Shown here: one piece after another, positions 17,830-26,339 of the stretch
How positions within the stretch are numbered: position 1 is the stretch's first letter
How the letters are laid out: each line of letters begins with the position of its first letter
Assembly: GCF_009674605.1 (NCBI RefSeq)
Contig: NZ_WKJO01000002.1
Coordinates: 248,001 to 312,000, forward strand
Reading direction: 5' to 3'
From: Haloferax litoreum
Lineage (GTDB): Archaea; Halobacteriota; Halobacteria; Halobacteriales; Haloferacaceae
DNA length: 64,000 nucleotides
Notes under the pieces: model-generated
The model's input: the letters and a program-made list of their open reading frames with translations, nothing else
Database searches by the model: none
What the model was told of the DNA's origin: nothing
Made by a program: the position numbers and the translations under genes

Positions 17830-17958
17830 GTCACTCAGAACAGTTTCACATTCTTTCTTTGCAAGGGCTGGTCTCCGGACGTGGGACCGGACATCGAAAC
17901 CACTGTCACTCGAACGAGAACACGTCCATCACAAGCACCGACGTCCCGCAAATCTGCT

Positions 17959-18321
17959 TCACAACACCCCTTCGGGGAATCGCTCCTCGTTCTCCCGAAT
18001 CACGTCGAGAACCGGAGCGACGTCGTTCCACCCGTCACCGGTGCAAATCTGTCCGTTTTCGCGGTCCCAACGTATGAACCCAAACTCGTCGAGTTTTGGG
18101 AGGTGGACGTGGTACAATCCGATCTGGGTTCGTTCAGGTATGTCCACCTCGCCGTCCGAGGTGAGGAGTTCCGCCGGGTCGAGAGTCTCGTCATCCACTG
18201 GATTCGCATCGGCGAGCGCAAAGAGTAACTCGCGCTGGGCAGGGTTCGCGAGTGCTTCGAAGACGCCACCAGCGTCCGTCTCTTGGCCTCCCATTTCACG
18301 TGCCATTCTCACACGTCTCAT
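17959..18321 (-). CDS. haloarchaeal winged-helix-like regulator (DUF7344/ArsR-like)
   Basis: A 120-residue acidic protein from ATG 18321 (a GTG six codons earlier and an ATG five codons later are possible). It begins with a helix GGVFEALANPAQRELLFAL, like the first recognition segment of ArsR-type helix-turn-helix proteins, and ends with QIGLYHVHLPKLDEFGFIRW, the haloarchaeal pattern for helix and wing of DUF7344 proteins. It probably binds DNA. It lies next to another regulator on the same strand, 69 bp downstream of it. Confidence 0.75.
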   Translation of the reverse strand: MRRVRMAREMGGQETDAGGVFEALANPAQRELLFALADANPVDDETLDPAELLTSDGEVDIPERTQIGLYHVHLPKLDEFGFIRWDRENGQICTGDGWNDVAPVLDVIRENEERFPEGVL

Positions 18322-18389
18322 TGTAGGATACGTATCCACACCTGTTGAGGTTCAAGGTTGACTCGTCAATTCGCTTAAGTCGGTGACAA

Positions 18390-19049
18390 CTATTCGGTAT
18401 CTGTCGACGAGGAGAGGAGCGTCCCGTAGAGGACTTTTTCGTTGCCGAGTCGAATTCGGTTCGAGAGTGCTTGCCGAGTGATTTCGAGTTCGTCGGCAAG
18501 TTCGTCGAGACTCACCTTACTCGGTGTCTCGAAATAGCCCCGCCGAAGTGCGAGGACGAGCGCCTCACGTTGTTCGTCCGTGAGACCGAATCTGTAGCCG
18601 TGTTCCCGGGATTTCGTCGACGTGAAGGTCCGTTCGACGGTGATGGGGATGTCGTGTTCCATGACGTAGGCGTGAAACGCCGAGAGCGTGTCTTGGTTAG
18701 GGAACCGAAGCCGGAAGAGCCAGTCTCTGTTACCGCGGGCCTCGAGGACAGTCGCATCTGACGCGACGATGATGTCGATGAGACGTGTGGCATCTTCGTT
18801 CCATTCGATACGGTAGAGTTGGCTGTCTTCGACCGAATCGAGGACGGTCACCCCTCTCACCGCTGGGTTCGCTCGCACGTTCTCTGTGAACTCGTCGTGG
18901 TCGTCACCGGTTGCCCACACGAATGGCAACACCATATTCCCCGTCGGAACGACCCGTTCTATTTCGAGATGCATCCCGGGGGGTCGCATCAACACCTGAC
19001 CGAGTTCGAAGTCTGAGGCAGCAATCGAGAACTCCAATATGACACTCAT
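18390..19049 (-). CDS. Bat-type HTH_10 transcriptional regulator
   Basis: A 219-residue regulator of the bacterioopsin-activator (Bat) family. The N-terminal 155 residues form the BAT/GAF-like sensing region (ILEFSIAASDFELGQVL start; DEFTENVRANPAVRGVTVLD). The C-terminal 60 residues are the HTH_10 domain, recognised by LTDEQREALVLALRRGYFET followed by VSLDELADELEITRQALSNR. It has no PAS domain. The target is unknown; it precedes the DUF7344-like gene and is about 85 bp downstream of the second AI-2E-family gene on the same strand. Confidence 0.88.
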   Translation of the reverse strand: MSVILEFSIAASDFELGQVLMRPPGMHLEIERVVPTGNMVLPFVWATGDDHDEFTENVRANPAVRGVTVLDSVEDSQLYRIEWNEDATRLIDIIVASDATVLEARGNRDWLFRLRFPNQDTLSAFHAYVMEHDIPITVERTFTSTKSREHGYRFGLTDEQREALVLALRRGYFETPSKVSLDELADELEITRQALSNRIRLGNEKVLYGTLLSSSTDTE

Positions 19050-19133
19050 ACTCGTAGATACGGCGGCAGAATATGTAGACTTGTCACCTACGTTTCTGAA
19101 CGTCCATGTGCGAACGGGTCTGCTCGACAGAAC

Positions 19134-20336
19134 TCAGTCAGATGCCCCTGCCGGTTCGTCGATATCAGCACGAACCTCGTCGAGTCGCGTCTGGTCCTCG
19201 TCGAGTCTCAAGTCCTCACTCACTCCCACTCGGCGTAATGGCCCGTCGTCGGCAGTAGGGTGAAGCATTCTGGGGAACTTCAACTGTAAGAACAGCACGA
19301 CGACCACCATGAGGAACGGCCCGTAGAAGATACCGTACCATCCGAACAGTGGTGGACCGACGAGATAGGCGAAGACGATGAGGCCCATCGGGAATAACCG
19401 ACCAGAGAGTGCCGGTCGGATGTAGATTCGGATGAGGTTGTCGAACGGCAGTTCCATCACGGCGAGAAAGGCGAGGGGGAACCAGAGAGCCGATGGATTG
19501 GTCTGCAGGGCGACGAGAGCGAGGTACGCAGTGACGACGGCGTAGACGATACTCCGCCCGACGAGGGGAACAATCGTGAACAGTCCAGTGACGACCGCTA
19601 ACGTGACTGGGGCCGGAATTTCGAGCCCCGACGGCGCAACGAAGTTGAATAGAGTGTAGACGATTGCTGCGAGGACGATGACGACGAAGATGGTGATAGT
19701 GTAGCCGAAGTAGACCGACTCTAGGCCCTCGTCGACTGCACGGAGGTACTGGACGAGGTCAGAGTCGTCGTCTGCGATGTTCCTGTGGAACCAGGAAGCT
19801 AGTCGGTCATCTTCTCGAAGGAGGAAGAACGCGAAGAGGAGTGAGAGGAACGCGTTGAACAACGCAGACGCGACAGACCCGACCGTTCTCGACACCGACC
19901 CGAAAACGTCCTGTATCGCACCGCCACTAACAACTTCGCCCAGTCCGCGTACGAGTTCAGTCGGGTCCTGTGGCAGTGCGTCGATTGCGAGAGGAAGGAC
20001 AGCATTGATTCGCACGACGACTTCGTCTGTGAAGAACGAACTGAGTTCGGCGATGGTGACGAGAATCGCCCCACCCAGAATGGCGACGATGGGGACGACG
20101 ACGAGAAGTAGCGTCACGACAGCCGAGATATTCTTCGACGGGAGTCGCCGCTCGAGGCGTCTCTGAATCGGACGGGCGACGTAGTAGATGAACAATCCGA
20201 AGACGACCCAAGGGAGGTACACCCAACCGACGAATGCGATTACAGCACCGACGACGAGTGCGAATATCCACCACCCAACCTCGAGTTGACCGAAAACGCG
20301 ACGAATCCTGTCAGCGGCACCGCTCGCTCGGTTCAT
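19134..20336 (-). CDS. AI-2E/PerM-family transporter, copy 2
   Basis: A 400-residue paralogue of the protein at 8462-9646. It shares the block WVVFGLFIYYVARPI near the N terminus, the central PEDP/PQDP-V-ELV segment (LPQDPTELVRGLGEV), FGYTITIFVVIVLAAIVYTLFNF, and the final GLIVFAYLVGPPLFGWYGIFYGP. Two copies 10 kb apart on opposite strands look like an old inverted duplication, clearly diverged. Members of this family move small molecules or act as Na/Li-proton antiporters in some haloalkaliphiles; an NhaP-type antiporter gene is divergently placed 130 bp away. Confidence 0.85.
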   Translation of the reverse strand: MNRASGAADRIRRVFGQLEVGWWIFALVVGAVIAFVGWVYLPWVVFGLFIYYVARPIQRRLERRLPSKNISAVVTLLLVVVPIVAILGGAILVTIAELSSFFTDEVVVRINAVLPLAIDALPQDPTELVRGLGEVVSGGAIQDVFGSVSRTVGSVASALFNAFLSLLFAFFLLREDDRLASWFHRNIADDDSDLVQYLRAVDEGLESVYFGYTITIFVVIVLAAIVYTLFNFVAPSGLEIPAPVTLAVVTGLFTIVPLVGRSIVYAVVTAYLALVALQTNPSALWFPLAFLAVMELPFDNLIRIYIRPALSGRLFPMGLIVFAYLVGPPLFGWYGIFYGPFLMVVVVLFLQLKFPRMLHPTADDGPLRRVGVSEDLRLDEDQTRLDEVRADIDEPAGASD

Positions 20337-20437
20337 GCGACTGTAGTACGTCGTCCGAGGAAATAGCCGTATCCCCAGTCACAGACGGGGATGATGGTCT
20401 GGTTGAAAACCGTCGTCGAACGGTGAGAGTGGAAGAG

Positions 20438-20446
20438 TCTTTATCC
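20438..20446 (+). promoter_or_regulatory. TATA-like box of the NhaP-type antiporter gene
   Basis: TCTTTATCC is centred 27 bp before the ATG at 20469, the spacing expected for a leaderless haloarchaeal transcript. Confidence 0.4.
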
Positions 20447-20468
20447 AGATGTATGAGGTATAGTAGAT

Positions 20469-22208
20469 ATGTCCGGCGTCGAAGAGCAACTGCTCGTTCT
20501 TCTGTATCTCTTCACGATAGCCGCAGTCGTCGGTATCCTCACCACGAGATACTCCCGGGTGCAGTACACGACCGGACTCCTCGTCGCTGGATTACTCATC
20601 TCTCTTATCGGGTCACCGGTCGACGTCCCACTCACGTCTGACCTCATTCTGCTGGCGTTGCTCCCGGCACTCGTGTTCGACGACGCCCTCAACATCGACG
20701 TCAGGTCGTTCCGCGAAAACATCGTCCCTATCCTCACACTCTCAGTCGTCGGGTTACTCGTCTCGATTGGCCTCATCGCCCTCGTTGGAGGGACCGTCTT
20801 CGGCTTTTCGCTCGCAATCGCGGTGCTCTTCGGGGCGATTATCATGCCGACCGACCCGGTATCGGTCCTCTCCGTGTTCGAGGAACTGGGTGTCCCGAAG
20901 CGACTCAACACACTCGTCGAAGGCGAGAGTCTCCTGAACGATGGCGTCTCTATCGTCGTCTACTCGTCAGCGCTCGCTGTCATCGTCGAGGCAGAGACAC
21001 AGGGAGTCGACCCGAGTGACTTCGTTACCCCATCGGTGTTCCTCGCCGACGTCGGTATCGGCATCTTCGAGGCACTCGTCGGTGGTGCAGTGGTCGGTGG
21101 TGCAGTCGGATACGCCGCGTACGAGGTCATCTCGCGGGTCGACGACGAATTAACTGCCGTCGTCATCTCGTTCATCGCTGCGTACGGCGTCTACCTCTTC
21201 TTGGACCTGTTGGGAAGCAGCGGTGTCATCGGAACCCTCGTCGCCGGTATCTTCCTCGCGGCCCGTCCGAGTCGCACAGAAATATCCCCGGCGACGAGTT
21301 TTACTGTCGAAGCAATCTGGGGATACGCAGCTTTCATCGCAAATACGCTCGTCTTCGTCACACTCGGAGTCGTCACGCCTTTCGACCTTCTCCTCGAATA
21401 CGCCCCCCAAATCGTCGCCGCCATCGTTGTCGTCTTCGTCGCTCGTGCCATCGTCATCTATCCACTGGTCAGCCTCCTCAATCGGTGGTTGGACAGACCA
21501 ATCTCCCGAGCGTACCAACACGTACTCTCGTGGAGCGGCATCCACGCGTCTGTCTCCATCGCGCTCGTACTTGGGTTCGCAGAGTCGTTCTCTGGACCCC
21601 TCACAGAGCAACTGTCTGCCCTCGTCTTCGGCGTCGCGGCCTTCACGCTTCTCTTCAACGGCACCACGATGGGACGAGTCGTCGACAGGGTTGGAATCAG
21701 CAAGCAGCGACCACCGGAACGGCTCTACGAGGCACTACTCGGTAGACTCAACGGTGTGGACGCTGCACTCGAAACTGCGGAACGACTCCTCGAAGATGAC
21801 GAAATCCCGACGAGTGTCTTCGAAAACATCACTACGGTCTACAGACGTGAGCGTGCCGAACTCGACACCGCAATCGAGCGCCTCCTCGATATGCACCCCG
21901 ACATCCGCGAACACGAAGAACGACTCGGCCAACACCGAATTCTCATCGCAGAATACGAGGCCATCAGTGAAGCGATGCAACGTGGGGAAATCAGTGACGA
22001 CGTGGGAGAACGCCTCCTCGACGACGTGAAAGTCGAACTCGACCGTGTCTTGTCCGACGAGTGGACGATAGAAGACCCAACACCAGACGGATTCACACCC
22101 TACTGGCGACGGGAGTTGAACCGAGTGGGCGTCGAAGTCAGACGCGACGACCACGAGACAACCGGGGACGACGACGTTGCTGGAGGTACCGACCGGTCAG
22201 CGAAGTGA
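20469..22208 (+). CDS. NhaP/CPA1-type sodium/proton antiporter
   Basis: A 579-residue transporter of the CPA1 family. About twelve helices fill residues 1-400. Ion-site motifs are visible: FGAIIMPTDPVSVLSVFEEL (the TDPV loop), LVEGESLLNDGVSIVVYSSA (ExxxNDG, with the Asn-Asp pair typical of CPA1), and the conserved Arg region in the penultimate helices. Residues about 420-579 are a cytoplasmic tail with coiled-coil-like segments (FENITTVYRRERAELDTAIE). It would export Na+ in exchange for H+. It is divergent from the AI-2E-family gene. Confidence 0.9.
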   Translation: MSGVEEQLLVLLYLFTIAAVVGILTTRYSRVQYTTGLLVAGLLISLIGSPVDVPLTSDLILLALLPALVFDDALNIDVRSFRENIVPILTLSVVGLLVSIGLIALVGGTVFGFSLAIAVLFGAIIMPTDPVSVLSVFEELGVPKRLNTLVEGESLLNDGVSIVVYSSALAVIVEAETQGVDPSDFVTPSVFLADVGIGIFEALVGGAVVGGAVGYAAYEVISRVDDELTAVVISFIAAYGVYLFLDLLGSSGVIGTLVAGIFLAARPSRTEISPATSFTVEAIWGYAAFIANTLVFVTLGVVTPFDLLLEYAPQIVAAIVVVFVARAIVIYPLVSLLNRWLDRPISRAYQHVLSWSGIHASVSIALVLGFAESFSGPLTEQLSALVFGVAAFTLLFNGTTMGRVVDRVGISKQRPPERLYEALLGRLNGVDAALETAERLLEDDEIPTSVFENITTVYRRERAELDTAIERLLDMHPDIREHEERLGQHRILIAEYEAISEAMQRGEISDDVGERLLDDVKVELDRVLSDEWTIEDPTPDGFTPYWRRELNRVGVEVRRDDHETTGDDDVAGGTDRSAK

Positions 22209-22273
22209 GATGCTGTCCAGTGGGGCCGCTTCGAGCCACGTCCACTCGCATCAACTATCACACCTGTGCACTC

Positions 22274-23173
22274 TTATTCTGGGGTCACCTGCTGGTCTCC
22301 GCGTTCTCCCGTGAGCCCACCGGTTTTGCTGGGGGCCTCACTGCGTCTTCCGAGTTCGCCCCCTGCGACCATGAGGACGACGAGCATCACCAAGGCACCG
22401 ACGAGTAAGATGGTTACTACGTCCGGGTCCTGAAAGTTCTGTGCGGCGACGACGAGTGCAGCAGAGATGTTGCGTTGCCCAGTCCCGAGCCCAAGTACTG
22501 ACTTGTTGTCCGCGACGGGTCCACCGAGTACGTATCCAACCGCGAACGAGACGGCGACGAACACAAACAAGGCGAGTATCACACCCGTCCCAACGACACT
22601 GACGAGGTTATCGAAGTTCAGCACCAACATCAGCACAGTCAGGAAGACTAACGCCGTCGTGGACGTCTGGGACATCACGGGTTCTACCGAAGTAGCGATG
22701 CCGTCGTACCGAGCCTTCACGACGAGGCCAATTGCCAGTGGAATCAACATCAAGACGACGAGTGAACTGGCGATGTCGAGTGGGTTCACCTGAACACCCG
22801 GCAGTAACAGTGGAAGGACGAGTGGTACGTAGACGACAGTCGCCACCATCAAGAGCACCATCAACCCGACACCGAACGCGATGCTCCCCTTCGCAACTTC
22901 GACGAGTTTCGGCAGGAACGGTGCGCCAGCGGCCGTCGCGAGAAGGATAATCCCGATGGATTGGCCTTCAGACAACGGGAAGACCAAGACGAGAGCGTAC
23001 GCGACGGTCGGAATCAATACGAAGTTAGCGACCAGCGCTTTCGCGACCAGACTCGCGTCTCTCAAGGGGTCGAGAATCTGCGAGACAGTCAGGCTCAATC
23101 CCATCGAGAGCATACTCGTTACGACAAACACGAGGACCGACAGCGTGGCCAGCGATTCGAGGACGACAGCCAC
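22274..23173 (-). CDS. bile acid:sodium symporter (BASS) family transporter
   Basis: A 299-residue membrane protein with nine to ten helices, starting at a GTG. BASS family marks are the early MLSMGLSLTVSQILDPLRD (MGL motif), ATAAGAPFLPKLVEVAKG in the crossover region, and GLGTGQRNISAALVVAAQNF in the second inverted repeat (GTGQRN). The group includes bile-acid, pantothenate and organic anion symporters driven by sodium. The substrate cannot be read from sequence. It converges on the NhaP gene end, with a 65-bp gap. Confidence 0.85.
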   Translation of the reverse strand: MAVVLESLATLSVLVFVVTSMLSMGLSLTVSQILDPLRDASLVAKALVANFVLIPTVAYALVLVFPLSEGQSIGIILLATAAGAPFLPKLVEVAKGSIAFGVGLMVLLMVATVVYVPLVLPLLLPGVQVNPLDIASSLVVLMLIPLAIGLVVKARYDGIATSVEPVMSQTSTTALVFLTVLMLVLNFDNLVSVVGTGVILALFVFVAVSFAVGYVLGGPVADNKSVLGLGTGQRNISAALVVAAQNFQDPDVVTILLVGALVMLVVLMVAGGELGRRSEAPSKTGGLTGERGDQQVTPE

Positions 23174-23175
23174 GG

Positions 23176-23418
23176 CTATTCACCCCCTCGCCGGGTGACA
23201 AGAGACATGCGGTACGAACAATTAGCGAGCGACTGGTACGAGGCGTCGGACCGCGATGTGAAACAGACGCCACCACGCGAGACTGCCAGCCAGTTCTTCG
23301 CTTCGTTGGAGTCTGTCTGTCTGTCGTCCTGTTTGTCGTTGGTGCCCTGCTGGAGGCCGTAGACGGACACGTCTTCTGCGATCGATTCCACTTCGCTGGT
23401 GAAATTGGTGGTTGCCAT
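23176..23418 (-). CDS. possible small hypothetical protein
   Basis: An 80-residue frame from ATG 23418, ending 2 bp before the BASS gene start. The first half (SEVESIAEDVSVYG, then an Asp/Gln-rich stretch) has haloarchaeal character; the second half is Ser/Arg-rich and does not. No family is recognised. It could be a short leader gene or chance. The rest of the 23174-23857 gap is AT-rich and empty as far as I can see. Confidence 0.25.
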   Translation of the reverse strand: MATTNFTSEVESIAEDVSVYGLQQGTNDKQDDRQTDSNEAKNWLAVSRGGVCFTSRSDASYQSLANCSYRMSLVTRRGGE

Positions 23419-23857
23419 GGGGTCACTCTCCAAGCCGCGTGGTTCAGACACGTCTATAGACGAGGTGTTCGCTCATAATTCACTATTCTCAGATGACAGA
23501 AGAACTGGGAACGAGATATATTGCAGTTCACCGTTCGCCCACACCGAACCATTCAGTACTGCGATTTATCCCTTCCTACCGGAGACTGTCGATTGTCGAA
23601 CCCAACTATTCAGCCACCAGCTACATTATGTCGTGAATAACCGATATTCTTCGGAAGAGAACTGTGGTTCTTCCGTCCATAACGGACTCTCTGCCAGCCC
23701 ATAACCAAATTCCTCCAGACCTATCACTCAACAAGAATTCGGCTATGAATCCCTCGAGTCACTCCTCCGCCAAATCTTGTCCCCCGATTCAGTCCGTGGG
23801 ACCAACCGGTTCAGACCGGGAATCGATGACGATTGCCACGGTTACTGCGAAAGGACA

Positions 23858-26257
23858 GTGACCCCCACGAAGCGGTTCCTCGTGGTCAGCATGGTCCTGA
23901 TGCTCGTCCTCCCGACAGGGATGACTGGCGCCCTCGCACAACACGGCGAGGAGTCAGTCTACTCCATCGAGCAAGGCGGCATGTGTTACACCGCCGAAGC
24001 TCTCGGAGACGGAAACACATCTGTCGAATCGTTCTACGAATACCGAAACAACGAGACATCTCCATCCGGGATTTACTCGTCGTACGGCACGGGCTACCTC
24101 CAAGAGAACCAAGTGAGTAGTATCTTCTTCTACCATGGTTCGCAGGGAGTCAGCCTCGTCTTCCTCCACGACGAACTCGGTGAAGCGCCGTACGGTGGGA
24201 CAGCGACGTTCACTATCCAGGGACTGCCTGCAGGTGGCGACTGGGCCGTCCAAGACGACTACTACGACGATGGAAACCAGGACGACGACTGGGAGCTCTC
24301 AGGGTCGTCTGCAAAAATCGACTGGAAGTGGGCACCAAATCGAACCGATGGTGGGGCGTACCGCGGATTCGAAAACCTCCAGTCAGGCGATACCGTCTCG
24401 ATCACGCCAGCATTCAACGAAGACGCAGACCACTGGGGCGACTGGCTATGGTCCGAAGGGAACAACCGAATCAGCGAGTTCCAACTCATCTACGCGGATG
24501 GCACTACTGAGACACTCGACATGAGCGAACAGGTCACGATATCCGCAGGTCCATGTGAGGAACCAACGCCAACGCCAACTCCGACTCCAACGCCAACGCC
24601 GACGCCAACTCCAACCCCGACGACCACGTCTACCCCAACTCCGACTCCAACGCCAACGCCGACGCCAACTCCAACCACAACGCCAACGCCAACTCCAACG
24701 CCAACCACAACGCCAACTCCAACGCCAACCACAACGCCAACGCCAACTCCAACGCCAACCACAACGCCAACGCCAACTCCAACGCCGACGCCAACTCCAA
24801 CCACAACGCCGACGCCAACTCCAACCACAACGCCAACGCCAACTCCAACGCCAACCACAACGCCAGAACCAACGCCCACGTCTACCCCGACACCAACGCC
24901 AGAACCAACGCCCACGTCTACCCCGACGCCAACGCCAACACCAACACCAGAACCAACACCCACGTCTACCCCGACGCCCAAACCGAGCCGTAACAGCGGC
25001 GGCAGTGGTGGAGGCGGTGGCGGCGGTGGTGGAAGCGGAAGTAGCAGCGGAAGCTCCGGCTCGTACGAACCGTCAGCGAAGACCAGAGCGACGGAAGTGA
25101 CAGAGACGCAGGTGCAGTTCGACGTGTTCGGTGCCAAAGAGGGAGTGCCTGTCAAATTCCGCCCGCCGGCATCGATAGCCGGAGAATCCGGCACAGAAGT
25201 CCGTGAAATCTCAGTCACGTTGAACAAGTCTGCGAGCACGTTCCGCATGGAGATGCGGAAGTTCACGGAGAAACCCAGAGACATCGACGACGTTGCCGAC
25301 GCCGACGACACCATGCTCTATCTCGAGATAGAGGGTGACGAGACGATGAAACAGTCTCTCGAGGAAGCCAGAATCAGGTTTACCGTCTCGAAAGACGACC
25401 TCGAGTCGAGGGGAACGACTCCCGGGAACGTCGCACTCTATCGGTTCCACAACGGTACGTGGGAGAAACTCGATACCAGGGTGGTTCAAGAGCGGGACGG
25501 CCAGTACCTGATGGAGGCGACGACACCGGGAACGTCGTACTTCGCAGTCGGCGTCCGACAACCAGTTGCGACTATCTCGAACATCACACCATCGACGACC
25601 GCAGTGGTCGACGAGCCGACGAACCTCACTGCCGAAGTTACCAACACGGGACGCGTCGACGGGAATATCACAGTCGACCTGACCGTCGATGGGACGGTCG
25701 TATCCAACCAGACGGTGGCGATACCGTCCGGTGAGACGGAAACCGTCGCGTTCGACTACCAGTTCAACAGGACCGGAACGTACCTCGTCACCATCGGCGG
25801 CGAGAGTCGAGAACTCCTCGTCGAAGAGCCAAGAACGGCACTCGGCCTCGCAGATGTCAAAGCAGATGCGACCACCATTGCACCGGGTGAAAGCGTCACA
25901 CTCATCGCGACTGTCACCAACACCGGGAACCAAGATGGAACGGTCACCCTCACCTACGAGGCGTTCGGAACCGTTATCGAACAGCGAAATGTCTCTGTCT
26001 CCGGTGGCCAGACAGAAGTCGTCACGTTCGAACAGACCATCGAGTCACCCGGTGAGTACACCCTCAAAGTGAACGACCAGGTCATTACCGTGACCGTCGA
26101 AGAAGGACAATCGAAGTTCGGTACCTCAGTGACCGAACAGCCTAACCAATCTGAGTCAGGTCAGACTGGCGGGCTAAACTACGGTCTCATGGCTATCGTG
26201 TGGATTGCAGTGATTGCCGTCATCGCGGCCATCGGTATCCGCGCACGCACGCGGTAG
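23858..26257 (+). CDS. surface protein: Thr-Pro linker, PGF-pre-PGF and CARDB domains
   Basis: A 799-residue membrane-anchored exported protein. The GTG at 23858 is preferred because it gives a clean Sec signal peptide ([18 protein letters not shown], ending GALAQ); upstream in-frame residues are implausible. Residues 30-230 form an acidic beta-rich domain with paired Cys near each end. Residues about 235-376 are a Thr-Pro linker interrupted by Glu-Pro and Ser-Thr. A Gly/Ser hinge leads into a PGF-pre-PGF domain (about 405-580; FRMEMRKF and [13 protein letters not shown]), followed by two CARDB-like Ig domains (580-760) and one final helix. NxS/T glycosylation sites are common. The C-terminus has no PGF motif, so it is probably a plain membrane anchor. 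Confidence 0.85.
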   Translation: MTPTKRFLVVSMVLMLVLPTGMTGALAQHGEESVYSIEQGGMCYTAEALGDGNTSVESFYEYRNNETSPSGIYSSYGTGYLQENQVSSIFFYHGSQGVSLVFLHDELGEAPYGGTATFTIQGLPAGGDWAVQDDYYDDGNQDDDWELSGSSAKIDWKWAPNRTDGGAYRGFENLQSGDTVSITPAFNEDADHWGDWLWSEGNNRISEFQLIYADGTTETLDMSEQVTISAGPCEEPTPTPTPTPTPTPTPTPTPTTTSTPTPTPTPTPTPTPTTTPTPTPTPTTTPTPTPTTTPTPTPTPTTTPTPTPTPTPTPTTTPTPTPTTTPTPTPTPTTTPEPTPTSTPTPTPEPTPTSTPTPTPTPTPEPTPTSTPTPKPSRNSGGSGGGGGGGGGSGSSSGSSGSYEPSAKTRATEVTETQVQFDVFGAKEGVPVKFRPPASIAGESGTEVREISVTLNKSASTFRMEMRKFTEKPRDIDDVADADDTMLYLEIEGDETMKQSLEEARIRFTVSKDDLESRGTTPGNVALYRFHNGTWEKLDTRVVQERDGQYLMEATTPGTSYFAVGVRQPVATISNITPSTTAVVDEPTNLTAEVTNTGRVDGNITVDLTVDGTVVSNQTVAIPSGETETVAFDYQFNRTGTYLVTIGGESRELLVEEPRTALGLADVKADATTIAPGESVTLIATVTNTGNQDGTVTLTYEAFGTVIEQRNVSVSGGQTEVVTFEQTIESPGEYTLKVNDQVITVTVEEGQSKFGTSVTEQPNQSESGQTGGLNYGLMAIVWIAVIAVIAAIGIRARTR
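24562..24985 (+). repeat. coding low-complexity repeat (ACGCCAACTCCA-like)
   Basis: Imperfect tandem units of 6 and 12 bases (ACGCCA, ACTCCA, ACCACA) run for about 420 bp and encode a Thr-Pro linker. The unit order is irregular, with duplicated blocks, so length is likely to vary between strains. Confidence 0.9.
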
Positions 26258-26339
26258 TCAGGGCCTTCCGCTGGAATTTCTCGCCAGAGAGTCGGTGAAC
26301 GTCGTCTTCCATCGGCACTTCCATTCGCGTCGTGTTGAC

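Noticed and set aside
24490..25314. Minus-strand frame with long Val-Gly repeats
   Set aside because: It is the antisense of the Thr-Pro repeat of the surface protein, not an elastin-like gene.
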